NCBI GenBank assembly: GCA_021780755.1
Contig: JAJXYF010000021.1
Span: forward strand, 46,605 to 110,604
Length of the DNA: 64,000 nucleotides
DNA from: Deltaproteobacteria bacterium
GTDB taxonomy: Bacteria > Desulfobacterota > Binatia > Binatales > Binataceae
Reading direction: 5' to 3'
The notes under the pieces are model-generated. The model worked only from the letters and a program-made list of their open reading frames with translations. It had not been told where the DNA came from and did no database searches. A program made the translations under genes and the position numbers. This document shows positions 35,684 through 45,141 of this stretch, in pieces (position 1 is the first letter of the stretch; the number at the start of each line of letters is the position of its first letter).

Positions 35684-37252
35684 ATGCAAACTTCGTCCGA
35701 CGGTACGGCGAGTCCGCGATGGCTGCCGCGAGCAGTGAACGATTGTCCGCGGGGGATCGCGCTCGCACTGACGATTTTGATCGCGCTGGCGATTCGGCTC
35801 TACCTGAGTCTGACGAGCTTTTGCATCGCCGGCGACGGAGTTGCCTACCTGGCGATGGCCCGTGAGTTTGCCGCGGGCGCGCCTGGCAAGGCGCTCGCCT
35901 CGGTGTTTTCGCCGTTATACCCGTGGATTATCGCGATCGCACACCGGCTGATTCCTGATTGGGAATTGGCCGGCAGCCTGGTCTCCGCGATCCTCGGCAC
36001 CGCGGCCGTCGCGACCGTGTACCTGATGACGCGCGAGGCCTTCGAGCGCGACGATCTCGCGATCGGCGCGGCCGTGCTGGTTGCGATCCATCCCGACCTG
36101 ACCGCCTACTCCGCGTCCGTGCGAACGGAGGCGGGCTTCGTCTTTCTGTTGACCGCGGCGGTGTGGCTATTGATCGCGGGGCTCAAGCGGAGGCGAAGCG
36201 CAATTGCGGGAGCGGCGGGTATGGTCGGTGGACTTGCCTACCTCTACCGCACCGAGGCGATCGGCTTGATGCTTTTCGCGGTGGGCTTCGTATTGGCCGG
36301 CTCGCTGTGGTGGCGGCGGTGGAGCTTCAAATGGGCGGTCGTCGCGGCTGCCGCTTTCACTGCCGGCTTCCTCGTCGTCGCGTCGCCGTATCTGATCTAC
36401 CTGCGCGAAACGACCGGACATTGGAGCGTCGGGCGCGAGCTTACCGCCGCGATGATGTACGGGATGGGCGAGGTCGCGCCGAACCCGCTGCAATGGCAGC
36501 GGCTCGGCTATTCGACCAGCGTTTCGCCCTTCGCGCCGATTATCGCCAACCCACGGCTGTATCTGGACAAGGTCGCCGGGGACTTTTTTGCCTCGCTGTA
36601 CGGCTTTATCCAGGCGCTCGGCGCATTGCTCACGGTGCTGCTCGTCGTTGGAATCTGGCGGCGCGGGCGCGCCCTCCTGAATAATTTTGCCGAGGCGATG
36701 CTCGCTCTGTTGACCGCGTTCTACATCGCCGGCTTCTCGTTCTCGTACACCGGCGCCCGCTTCATGGTGCATCTGATTCCTTTCACATTCGGCTGGGTAA
36801 TGTTGGGGCTCGAGACAGCGACGGAGGCCTTCAGACGTTTGCTTGCCAGCAGTCGGTTCGCCCGTATCCCGCAAAGCGCGCCCGCGCTCGCGCTCGCGCT
36901 GTTACTATTGCCGCAGACCCTATGGCCGATCGGCTATGATATGCGCGGGGTGCGTTACGCGGGTGAGGAGATTGCGCGGCGCAGCGCCGGCAAGCCGGCG
37001 GGCGTGGTCGCACGCGACGGACGCTTCGCCTACTACGCGGGCGCGAGTTTCATCCTGATGCCGGTCGCCGCAGTGCCCGATCTCTGCGGGTGGCTTCAAT
37101 CACGCAGCGACGCCAGCTATCTGGCGCTGGGCAATCGCGACGAACGCCGTTTTGACATCACGTCCGCGACTCCGTGTGTCTCATTCATCCATCGCTATCC
37201 GCGCTACGGCGCCGGCTATTACGATCTGTTCGAGGTGCGGCACTCGAAATGA
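35684..37252 (+). CDS. GT39-like membrane glycosyltransferase
   Basis: A 522-residue polytopic protein with about 11 transmembrane helices and a C-terminal periplasmic tail. The catalytic-type acidic residue sits in the first outer loop (CIAGDGVAYLAMAREFAAG), and VFSPLYPWIIAIAHRL follows, the pattern of dolichol-phosphate-mannose-type and ArnT-like GT-C enzymes that use polyprenyl-phosphate sugars. The acceptor is unknown. It is the first of four plus-strand genes (GT-C, GT2, methyltransferase, GT-C); the next, 33 bases on, could make the lipid-linked sugar donor. Confidence 0.85.
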   Translation: MQTSSDGTASPRWLPRAVNDCPRGIALALTILIALAIRLYLSLTSFCIAGDGVAYLAMAREFAAGAPGKALASVFSPLYPWIIAIAHRLIPDWELAGSLVSAILGTAAVATVYLMTREAFERDDLAIGAAVLVAIHPDLTAYSASVRTEAGFVFLLTAAVWLLIAGLKRRRSAIAGAAGMVGGLAYLYRTEAIGLMLFAVGFVLAGSLWWRRWSFKWAVVAAAAFTAGFLVVASPYLIYLRETTGHWSVGRELTAAMMYGMGEVAPNPLQWQRLGYSTSVSPFAPIIANPRLYLDKVAGDFFASLYGFIQALGALLTVLLVVGIWRRGRALLNNFAEAMLALLTAFYIAGFSFSYTGARFMVHLIPFTFGWVMLGLETATEAFRRLLASSRFARIPQSAPALALALLLLPQTLWPIGYDMRGVRYAGEEIARRSAGKPAGVVARDGRFAYYAGASFILMPVAAVPDLCGWLQSRSDASYLALGNRDERRFDITSATPCVSFIHRYPRYGAGYYDLFEVRHSK

Positions 37253-37285
37253 CCCGTCGGTTATGCTCGGATCGTGATTGCCCCG

Positions 37286-38296
37286 ATGCGAACTGAAGAC
37301 ATCATACCCGCGACGCCCAGCGCCGCACGCGCTGGCGCCGCGACCGTCACCGCGCCAGTCGAAATCTCGATCGTCGTGCCGATGCATAACGAGGCCGCCG
37401 GCATCGAGGCGTTCTTCGCGGAATTACTGCCGGTGCTCGAGCGGCTCGGCACGACCTGGGAGGTCGTTTGCGTCAACGACGGCAGCACCGACGCGACGCT
37501 CGATCTGCTGATCGAATTGCACGGACGGACCCCCGCTATCAAAGTCGTCAATTTCTCGCGCAACTTCGGCAAAGACGTTGCGCTCAGCGCGGGCTTCGAT
37601 TTCGCCAGCGGCGCGGCGGTCATTCCGATCGATGCCGATTTGCAGGATCCGCCCGAATTGATCGTGCCGATGATCGCGAAATGGCGCGAGGGCTTCGATG
37701 TAGTCTTCGCTACGCGCGCGCGCCGTGACGGTGACAGTTGGTTCAAGCGGATCAGCGCGCGCTATTTCTATGAGATTTTCGACCGCATCACCGACATCCC
37801 GATCCCGCACAATACCGGTGACTATCGCCTGCTCGATCGTCGCGTGGTTGACGTGTTGGTGCGCTTGCCCGAACGCACCCGCTTCATGAAGGGGCTGTTC
37901 GCGTGGGTCGGCTTCAAGCAGGCCGCGATCACCTTTGATCGCAATCCGCGCCATGCCGGCGATACCAAGTGGAGCTACTGGCGTCTGTGGAATTTTGCGC
38001 TCGACGCGATCACCTCATTCAGCTCGCTGCCGCTCAAAATCTGGAGCTACCTCGGTTTGGCGATTTCGCTCTTCGCCTTTCTCTTCGCGATATTTCTCGC
38101 TGGTCTGAAGATAATCCGCGGCATCGACTTGCCCGGCTATGCCTCACTGATGGTCGCGGTGCTGTTCTTCGGCGGCGTGCAGCTAATCTCACTTGGCATC
38201 ATCGGCGAGTACCTCGCGCGGATGTACAGCGAGGTCAAGGGGCGTCCGCTGTACCTGGTGCGCGATTCATGGGGCTTCGAGCAAGAGCGGCCGTAG
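37286..38296 (+). CDS. family 2 polyprenyl-phosphate glycosyltransferase (GtrB/ArnC type)
   Basis: A 336-residue membrane-bound GT-A enzyme. Motifs are ISIVVPMHNEAAGI, CVNDGSTDATLD, SRNFGKDVALSAGFD and IDADLQDPPELI with the metal-binding DxD-type pair. Two transmembrane helices lie at the C-terminus (about 232-255 and 268-290). It would place a sugar from a nucleotide donor on undecaprenyl or polyprenyl phosphate, supplying donor for GT-C transferases encoded on both sides. ATG 37286 is favoured; a GTG at 37274 is in frame. Six bases separate it from the methyltransferase gene. Confidence 0.92.
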   Translation: MRTEDIIPATPSAARAGAATVTAPVEISIVVPMHNEAAGIEAFFAELLPVLERLGTTWEVVCVNDGSTDATLDLLIELHGRTPAIKVVNFSRNFGKDVALSAGFDFASGAAVIPIDADLQDPPELIVPMIAKWREGFDVVFATRARRDGDSWFKRISARYFYEIFDRITDIPIPHNTGDYRLLDRRVVDVLVRLPERTRFMKGLFAWVGFKQAAITFDRNPRHAGDTKWSYWRLWNFALDAITSFSSLPLKIWSYLGLAISLFAFLFAIFLAGLKIIRGIDLPGYASLMVAVLFFGGVQLISLGIIGEYLARMYSEVKGRPLYLVRDSWGFEQERP

Positions 38297-38302
38297 CACG
38301 CG

Positions 38303-39094
38303 ATGGATCCGAGTCTGTACCCGCGAATGGCCGAGGTCGAGGATGCCCATTGGTGGTTTGCGTCGCGCCGGGCGATCGTCGATCGCATCATTGAACGGCT
38401 CGGCTTGCCGCCCGATGCCGCGATTCTGGAGCCGGGATGCGGCACTGGCGGAAATTTCCCGATGCTCGCGCGCCGCGGTCACCTGTATGCCATCGATGCC
38501 GACGAGAGCGCGATCGGTTTCGCCCAATCGCGCGGCCTCGCCCACGTCGCGCGCGGCTTCCTGCCCGAGGCGATGCCCTTCGGCGACCAGCGCTTCGACC
38601 TCGTCGTGATGACCGACGTGCTCGAGCATCTCGACGATCAAGCCGGTACGCTGCGCGCCCTGCACGCGCGCTTGCGCCCCGGCGGATGGCTCCTGCTGAC
38701 GGTGCCCGCGATGGCCTGGCTGTGGAGCGATCACGACGTCACGCATCACCATCGGCGGCGTTATAACGCGAGCGAACTGCGCACCCTCGTGAGCGCTTGC
38801 GGCTTCGAGGTGAGGTACCTGAGCTACTACAATTTTCTGCTGTTCCCGCTAATTGCCGGCGCGCGGATGTGGCAGCGCCTGGGTGCGCGCGATCGCCACG
38901 GCGCCAATCGCCGCCACGATCTCGCGATGCCGCCCGCCGCGATCAACTCGTTACTCCAGCGGATTTTCTCGAGTGAGCGCTACCTCGTCGGCGCCGCGCG
39001 AATCCCGTTTGGCGTCTCCCTCATCCTGCTTGCGCGCGCCCCGCTTGCCGTTCAATCCGATTGCGTATCGGCTCCATCCGCCAGTGCGAATTAG
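38303..39094 (+). CDS. SAM-dependent methyltransferase
   Basis: A 263-residue class I methyltransferase. The SAM motif is ILEPGCGTGGNFPMLAR and motif II-III includes YAIDADESAIGFAQ and DLVVMTDVLEHLDDQ. The C-terminal 80 residues contain a hydrophobic segment (YNFLLFPLIAGARMW) that may bind the membrane or a lipid-linked substrate. The target is probably a lipid or glycan, judging from the surrounding glycosyltransferases. Its stop codon overlaps the start of the next gene by 11 bases. Confidence 0.85.
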   Translation: MDPSLYPRMAEVEDAHWWFASRRAIVDRIIERLGLPPDAAILEPGCGTGGNFPMLARRGHLYAIDADESAIGFAQSRGLAHVARGFLPEAMPFGDQRFDLVVMTDVLEHLDDQAGTLRALHARLRPGGWLLLTVPAMAWLWSDHDVTHHHRRRYNASELRTLVSACGFEVRYLSYYNFLLFPLIAGARMWQRLGARDRHGANRRHDLAMPPAAINSLLQRIFSSERYLVGAARIPFGVSLILLARAPLAVQSDCVSAPSASAN

Positions 39095-40865
39095 TTTCCG
39101 CCGCATCCTGGCGGAAGGCGCCGCCGTATTCGCCGCCGCCTTCGCCTTTCTGCTCGCGCTGGCGCCGACCTCGCCCTTCACCCGCGAGCTTGGCGTTTGC
39201 GAATCGGGGGCCGTGCGCGACGTCCTCGCCGGCAACATCATCCTGCCGCACTTTCTCCCGGGTCCGATGGTCCACGTGCCCCCGCTCTATTGGTGGACGG
39301 CCGCGCTCGCCGTGCACGCCTTTGGATGGACTGAAATAGCGCTGCGGATGCCCTCGATCATCGCGGCCGCACTCACCTGCGCGATCGTATTCGGATGGGC
39401 GTCGGTCGCGATCAATCGCCGTACCGGCTGTTGGGCGGCTGCGTCTCTAATTCTCTGTCATTTCTTTCTCGATGCCGCACACCAGCCGCGCATGGACTCG
39501 ATGCTCGCGCTTTTCGTTACCGCCGCCGCAGTCGCGTTCGAGCGTGCGCTGCGTCCGTCCAGCGACGCCGCCCCCCAAACCGCCATCCCGGCGCCCACGG
39601 ATTCTCGCTCGCGTCGCATGAGCCTCGCCCTCGCCGCCCTGACGATGGGTCTCGGAATCCTGACGAAAGGTATCCTGGGAATTCTCCTGCCGGGTCTCGT
39701 CGCCGGATTCTATCTGCTCGTTCGCCGCCGCTGGCGCGACCTCTTCCGGATCGATCTAATAGTCACTTTTTTCATCGCACTGGCGATTGGCCTCTCCTGG
39801 TACGTCGCCGCCTACGCGGTCGGCGGCCAGAAGTTCCTGCAATGGCAGCTCGCGATGAATCTGTGGAGCCGCTTCATCCCGGCCGAAGCGGGCGGTGCCG
39901 GCTATTGCGCCCATCCGTTCTGGTATTTCACGCCGCACACGATCGCCGGCTTCCTCCCGTGGAGTGTTTATCTGCCGGCATTAGCGCTCTATGCGTGGCC
40001 ACGGCGTGGCCGGCAATTACCCGAAGCGGTCGTCTTTACGCTCTGCTGGTTCACCGCCATTTTCGTCTTTTTCTCCACTTCGCACGGCAAATGCCTGGTC
40101 TATATCCTGCCGGCGTTTCCGCCGCTCGCCGTCATGACGGGCGTCACGATCGACGCCGCCGCCTCCGCGCTTTCCGGGTCGCGCAACGGCGCTCCGGTAG
40201 CACCGGATTCGCGCGATCGCGCGTTCACCTCCGCCTTCACGATCGGAAGCGTCGCCGTCGCGGCGGCCGCGATCGCGATTGCTCTCGCTGCCGTCGCCGC
40301 ACTGATATTCGGTGTGCCGCCGGCATTAACGATGCGGCTCCATCCGACCGATCGCCGCTTCCTCGAAATCTTTGCCGCACTCGCGACGCGTTCGGCGGCC
40401 GCGCCGCCCGGTCTCCTCGGGCTGATCGTCTGGTTGTTCGCGTTTGCCGCGGGCGCGATCGTGGCGATAGTCGGATTGCGCCGGCGCAGGGCCCAGATCG
40501 AAGCGGCCGGTGTGTTCATCGTCGCCGCCGCCGGATCCTTTTTCTGGTTCGCTGTGATGAATCCGGCCCTGGCCCAGCGCGAAACGTTGCGCGATTTTGC
40601 TCGCGAGGCCGCGCTGACGGTTCCACCCGGCAGCACCGTGGCCCATCTTGGCTTGAGCGATTGCGATCTTAACTTCTACTCACCGCGGCCGCTGACTCCG
40701 ATCTATCGTCTAAGCTGTGACACGAACGGGCCACGCTTTGTCGTTGCTCGCCAGTTGGATTTCGCCGCGACGCCCAACCCCAATCGCTCCTGCTTCACGC
40801 CGATCCTGGAATTTTCGCCGGACGACAGCAATGGCCCGCGCGTGCTGCTCCAGCGCCGCCCCTGA
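39084..40865 (+). CDS. GT39/ArnT-like membrane glycosyltransferase
   Basis: A polytopic protein of about 593 residues. Translation is taken from GTG 39084, which overlaps the methyltransferase stop; an earlier in-frame ATG at 38853 would add 77 residues that are only the shadow of the previous gene. The first outer loop holds the family's ESG/acidic motif (ELGVCESGAVRDVLAG) and the next part PPLYWWTAALAVHAFGW. About 11 helices follow, then an outer C-terminal domain with the lone Cys residues expected of such proteins. It presumably transfers a lipid-linked sugar from the upstream GT2 enzyme. Confidence 0.85.
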   Translation: MRISFRRILAEGAAVFAAAFAFLLALAPTSPFTRELGVCESGAVRDVLAGNIILPHFLPGPMVHVPPLYWWTAALAVHAFGWTEIALRMPSIIAAALTCAIVFGWASVAINRRTGCWAAASLILCHFFLDAAHQPRMDSMLALFVTAAAVAFERALRPSSDAAPQTAIPAPTDSRSRRMSLALAALTMGLGILTKGILGILLPGLVAGFYLLVRRRWRDLFRIDLIVTFFIALAIGLSWYVAAYAVGGQKFLQWQLAMNLWSRFIPAEAGGAGYCAHPFWYFTPHTIAGFLPWSVYLPALALYAWPRRGRQLPEAVVFTLCWFTAIFVFFSTSHGKCLVYILPAFPPLAVMTGVTIDAAASALSGSRNGAPVAPDSRDRAFTSAFTIGSVAVAAAAIAIALAAVAALIFGVPPALTMRLHPTDRRFLEIFAALATRSAAAPPGLLGLIVWLFAFAAGAIVAIVGLRRRRAQIEAAGVFIVAAAGSFFWFAVMNPALAQRETLRDFAREAALTVPPGSTVAHLGLSDCDLNFYSPRPLTPIYRLSCDTNGPRFVVARQLDFAATPNPNRSCFTPILEFSPDDSNGPRVLLQRRP

Positions 40866-40933
40866 TCCCTGTCATCAGTGATATGCGTGCGGCCCAACGG
40901 CGCATTGCATCAGTCATTTCGAGTGCGCGGTGC

Positions 40934-41689
40934 TCACGCCTCCGCGACGTAGTATTGCGTCCACAGCATCGAATCCAGTGCATGGCCGCGCACCCGCCGC
41001 TCCACCCATTCCTCGAATTTGCGACCGCGTTCGCCGCCGAATTCGGCGACCATCGGGATATACATTCCCGATTTATAACGTTCGCGAATCCGGAAGCCCG
41101 CGCTCCTCAGTTGCCGTTCGGTCTCGCGCGCCGTCATCAAGTTGGTGTGCTCCATGTCGAACACCGCCTCGCCGTATATCCGTCGCACGATCCCCACGAT
41201 GCCCGGCAGGAAAGCGAGCCTGGCCGCCATCTCCATCAGGCTCCAGCGTTGCGGCGTCGATAGCAGCAAAATGCCACCCGGCTCCAGCAGACGACGGATT
41301 CCGGCCAGCACGCGCTCCGTGCCGGGGATGTGCTCGATCACCTCGCTGCATAGCGCGAGACTGAAACCATGCGCGGGCAGCCGGGAGTCAGTGATATCGT
41401 CGCGCACCAACTCGAGGTTCGGAAATTTCGCCGTAATCGCGCGCGCGTGATCGAGATGCGCCTGGTCGAGGTCGCTCGCCACCACCGCCGTGAAGCATTC
41501 GGCCAGGGCCGGCAGATAGACGCCGGCGCCGAAGCCGATTTCGATCGCGCGCCCCGGTCGTTCCCGCGCGCACTGGCGAAGCTTACCGACGATCCAGTCG
41601 CGCCGCGTGCAATGCAGCCAGCGACGCGTCGGATTGCTCGATTCGTACAGCGTCTCCAGCAACGGCAGCAGTTCTGACTCGGTTTCCAT
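40934..41689 (-). CDS. SAM-dependent methyltransferase
   Basis: A 251-residue class I methyltransferase with motif I IEIGFGAGVYLPALAE, VVASDLDQAHLDHARAI and, after it, LALCSEVIEHIPGTERVLAG and LEPGGILLLSTPQ. It resembles type 11 enzymes that methylate lipids, quinones or glycans. It is convergent with the GT39-like gene (68 bases) and divergent from the following large membrane protein gene (104 bases). The substrate is not known. Confidence 0.85.
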   Translation of the reverse strand: METESELLPLLETLYESSNPTRRWLHCTRRDWIVGKLRQCARERPGRAIEIGFGAGVYLPALAECFTAVVASDLDQAHLDHARAITAKFPNLELVRDDITDSRLPAHGFSLALCSEVIEHIPGTERVLAGIRRLLEPGGILLLSTPQRWSLMEMAARLAFLPGIVGIVRRIYGEAVFDMEHTNLMTARETERQLRSAGFRIRERYKSGMYIPMVAEFGGERGRKFEEWVERRVRGHALDSMLWTQYYVAEA

Positions 41690-41793
41690 TCACCCGCGGA
41701 GCGTACCTGATCGTTCGAGTGCGTCGCGATGGTCACGCCGCAACCGTTCAATTTAACTGACCAACGTCCGCGCACCAAGCGAGGTGCGGACAC

Positions 41794-43950
41794 TTGGAGC
41801 CGCCGCCCAAGCCGTTTACTCTCTCTAGATGTTCTTTTGGGTGGACAGTTTTGCGAAGTAGTCCGACGCGCCGGCGCGATCCGCTCGGCCTCATCGCATT
41901 CGCGATCTACGCCGCACTTGCCCTGATTATTTTTGGCCGCGGTTTGGCGCTCGCTCCCGCCCGCAGCTTCGTCGGCCTTACCGCGGATCCCTCGGTGTAC
42001 ATGTGGTTCCTCGTATGGTGGCCGCACGCGATCGTCAACGGCCTGAACCCCTTCGTCACCGATGTCCTGTGGGCTCCCGGCGGTTTCAATCTCACCTGGA
42101 CCACCGGCATCCCGCTCGCGGGACTAATCGCCGCGCCGATCACCGCCCGCTGCGGCCCGATTGTCGCCTACAATTTGCTCTGCCTGCTGTGTCCCGCACT
42201 CGCCGCATGGACGGCGTTTCTTCTGTGCCGCCGAATCACCGCGCGCTGCTGGCCGTCGCTCGCGGGCGGCTATATCTTCGGCTTCTCCGCCTATATGCTC
42301 GCCGAGATTCGCGCGCATCTGCTGCTCATCCTGATTTTTCCCGTTCCGCTTGCCGTGCTGCTGGTACTGCGCAGGCTCAACGATGAAATTCGCGCGGCCG
42401 CCTTCGTCGCATTGATGGCGTTGACGCTCGCTGCCTCGTTCATGCTCTCGCTCGAAATGTTCGCGACCCTGACGTTCTTCGGCGCGATCGCGCTCGCACT
42501 GGCAGTCGCGCTCGGCACCGGCGATTTGCGACGCCGCATCTACGCGCTGATTCCTCAACTGGCTCTGAGCTATTTGATTGTTCTGCTCCTGGCGTCGCCG
42601 TATCTGTACTACTTCTTCCAGCCCGGCTTCCCGCGATCGCCCGTCAACTCGCCCGGCGGCTACTCCGCGGACCTCCTCAACTTCATCGTTCCGACCCCCG
42701 CCAACGCGCTCGGCACACTGGCGATGCTCGCGCCCGTCTCGCGCCGATTCGCCGGTGCGATCGTCGAAACCGGCGCGTGCTTTGGGCTTCCGTTAATCGC
42801 GATCGCGATCGTTTTCGTCCGCACCCGCCGCGCCGAAGCGGACACCAGGCTACTCGGCTGGTTCGCGCTGATCGCGATGCTCGCGTCACTCGGCCCACGA
42901 TTGCACGTCGCCGGCGTCGAGCTCTTCGGGCTCCCGTGGAAGCTGCTGATGCATCTTCCGCTGATCAACAACGCGCTGCCCGGCCGCTTCCCGATGTACG
43001 TCTTTCTCGCGCTCGGAATTATCGCGGCGCAATGGCTCGCCGACGACGCGGTTGGCCGTGGCGCCAAAATCGCCGGTGTCGCCGCCCTCGCGATTTCGCT
43101 CGCGCCCAACCCGTCGGCGCGCTTCTGGATCGCGCCGGTCGATCTGCCGGCGTTTTTCGCCGACGGCAGCTACCGCCAATATCTGGCGCCCGGCGAAACC
43201 GTCGTGATTCTGCCCTACGGCGCGGGCGGCCCGAGCATGCTCTGGCAGGCCGAGTCCAAAATGTACTTTCGCATGGCCGGCGGCTGGACCAGCATCATGC
43301 CGCGCGAGTACCAGGGATGGCCCGCCGTCAACGCCCTGATGTATCGCAGCTACATACCCGGCTTTAGCGATCAGCTGAAGGCGTTTCTCGCGCACCACGA
43401 TGCCGCCGCGATCATCATTGCGGACCATGAACGTCCACTGTGGGATCCACTGATGGCGCCGCTCGGTCTCTCGCCAATCGCAACCGGCGGCGTCGAGATT
43501 TTTCGCTTCGCGCCCGCCGATCTTGCGCCCTGGCGGGGCGTGACCGCGCTTGAAATGGAACGCCGCGGCGACACCGCCCGTTTCGCCGCGCTGCTGGTCG
43601 CCGCTAACACCTACCTCGCCAACGGCGGCAGCCTCGCCCAGCTCAGCCCGCGCCACGCCGAAGCGCTCGGCCTGCTGGCGCCCCACTCCACCAACGACGC
43701 GGACGTTCGCACCGGCAACGGTCTCTATCTCGGTCCGCTCGGCGACGGCCTGATCGGCGTGGGCGTCGTCGGTTCGTATGCAGCGCTGCGGCCGTTGATC
43801 GCGAAGTATCGCGCCGATGCGGCGCGCATCTACTTTCCCTACCCGCACGATCTCACCGACCCGCCGCGCGGCGACGTCTTCATGCGCCAGATGGTGATCG
43901 CCTTCGACCGCGCCGGCCTCGCACGCGCCGCCGCTGAGGCCGCTCCATGA
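41794..43950 (+). CDS. large multi-pass membrane protein, GT-C-like
   Basis: A protein of roughly 700 residues with about 10 transmembrane helices in its first 440 residues and a long outer C-terminal part. The first loop TADPSVYMWFLVWWPHAIVN and FVTDVLWAPGGFNL recall YfhO-like and other uncharacterised GT-C families, but no confident assignment is possible. The start codon is uncertain: TTG 41794 opens the frame and a TTG near 41851 is closer to the first helix; no ATG fits. The outer part has segments like VVILPYGAGGPSMLWQAESK. It is probably part of the surface-glycan block. Confidence 0.7.
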   Translation: MEPPPKPFTLSRCSFGWTVLRSSPTRRRDPLGLIAFAIYAALALIIFGRGLALAPARSFVGLTADPSVYMWFLVWWPHAIVNGLNPFVTDVLWAPGGFNLTWTTGIPLAGLIAAPITARCGPIVAYNLLCLLCPALAAWTAFLLCRRITARCWPSLAGGYIFGFSAYMLAEIRAHLLLILIFPVPLAVLLVLRRLNDEIRAAAFVALMALTLAASFMLSLEMFATLTFFGAIALALAVALGTGDLRRRIYALIPQLALSYLIVLLLASPYLYYFFQPGFPRSPVNSPGGYSADLLNFIVPTPANALGTLAMLAPVSRRFAGAIVETGACFGLPLIAIAIVFVRTRRAEADTRLLGWFALIAMLASLGPRLHVAGVELFGLPWKLLMHLPLINNALPGRFPMYVFLALGIIAAQWLADDAVGRGAKIAGVAALAISLAPNPSARFWIAPVDLPAFFADGSYRQYLAPGETVVILPYGAGGPSMLWQAESKMYFRMAGGWTSIMPREYQGWPAVNALMYRSYIPGFSDQLKAFLAHHDAAAIIIADHERPLWDPLMAPLGLSPIATGGVEIFRFAPADLAPWRGVTALEMERRGDTARFAALLVAANTYLANGGSLAQLSPRHAEALGLLAPHSTNDADVRTGNGLYLGPLGDGLIGVGVVGSYAALRPLIAKYRADAARIYFPYPHDLTDPPRGDVFMRQMVIAFDRAGLARAAAEAAP

Positions 43951-44061
43951 ACTCTCGCCGCGGCCGCTCATCGGCCGCGGGTTCGCACCCTTCGACGAAT
44001 CCATTGTCCGCGCGCTTGCGTGATGTCACTCTTAGGCGCCTTCGATCTTCGGATGATCGCC

Positions 44062-45138
44062 ATGGACCAACCTGATCCGGGTGCCGAAAACGGCAAGCGC
44101 ACCAGCGTGATTCAAGCCGCGATCGCGATTGCCGCGATGGGTCTGCTGCTGCTCGGATGTGTGCTCGTCCTGGTGCCGTTTTTCTCGGCGATTCTGTGGG
44201 GGATACTCCTGTGCTTTTCGACCTGGGGAATCTTTCGCGAACTCAAACGGATGCTGGGCGAACGCTCGTCACTGGCGGCGCTGGTGATGACGCTGCTGCT
44301 TGCCGCCGTCGTGGTTGCTCCGTTCATAATTGTCGGCAGCAGTCTCGCAGACAACGTGTCCGCCATAATTCAGGTGGTCCGCCACTATGTCGAGACCGGG
44401 CCGCCCGCGCCGCCCCAATGGCTTGACGACATCCCCATCATCGGTCCGCACGTGCGCGATTACCTCACGCATCTCGCCGGTGACCAGGCCGCGCAGCGTG
44501 CGCAGTTGCGCAGCCTGATCAGCCCGTTGAAAAGTTTCGGACTCGAATTGGGCGCGGCGCTCGGCCACGGTATCGTCGAGATCAGCCTCAGCCTCGTGGT
44601 TTGTTTCTTTCTTTACCGCGACGGCGAGATGGCGGCGGCGCGGCTCGAGACGGCGGCCAACCGTATCGCGGGCGAGCGCGGACGCAAGCTGCTCGAGATC
44701 GCGCGCGTCACCCTCACGGGCGTCGTCCACGGCGTCCTCGGCACGGCGCTGATCGAAGGCGTGTGCGGCGGCATCGGCTTCTGGGTCGCCGGCGTGCCCG
44801 GTGCCTTTCTGCTCGGCTTCGCGACCTTCGTGCTTTCGTTCCTGCCGATGGGACCGACCCTGCTCTGGTTGCCGGCCGCGGGATGGCTCTATGAGCAGGG
44901 CTCCACCGGATGGGCCATCTTCATCGTTATCTGGTCGCTCGTCACCAACACCGCGGTCGAGCATGCGATCAAGCCGATCATCATCGCGCGCACCGGCGGC
45001 ACGCCGTTTCTGATCGTGCTGTTCGGTGCGCTCGGCGGCGCGATCACGTTCGGCTTTATCGGGGTCTTTATCGGGCCCGCATTGCTCGCCGTTGGTTACG
45101 CGCTGATCGACGAATGGAGCGAGCAACTCACCGCCTAG
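44062..45138 (+). CDS. AI-2E/PerM family transporter
   Basis: A 358-residue inner-membrane protein with about eight helices and the central, amphipathic region of the AI-2E (PerM/YdiK/TqsA) family. Diagnostic are LGCVLVLVPFFSAILWGI at the N-terminus and PGAFLLGFATFVLSFLPMGP, VVEH-like VEHAIKPIIIARTGG, FGALGGAITFGFIGVFIGP at the C-terminus. Family members export autoinducer-2 or ions; the substrate is not evident. ATG 44062 is preferred, as it gives a short hydrophilic leader; ATGs at 44023 and 44053 are also in frame. Its stop lies 3 bases from the selD stop on the other strand. Confidence 0.88.
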   Translation: MDQPDPGAENGKRTSVIQAAIAIAAMGLLLLGCVLVLVPFFSAILWGILLCFSTWGIFRELKRMLGERSSLAALVMTLLLAAVVVAPFIIVGSSLADNVSAIIQVVRHYVETGPPAPPQWLDDIPIIGPHVRDYLTHLAGDQAAQRAQLRSLISPLKSFGLELGAALGHGIVEISLSLVVCFFLYRDGEMAAARLETAANRIAGERGRKLLEIARVTLTGVVHGVLGTALIEGVCGGIGFWVAGVPGAFLLGFATFVLSFLPMGPTLLWLPAAGWLYEQGSTGWAIFIVIWSLVTNTAVEHAIKPIIIARTGGTPFLIVLFGALGGAITFGFIGVFIGPALLAVGYALIDEWSEQLTA

Positions 45139-45141
45139 CCA

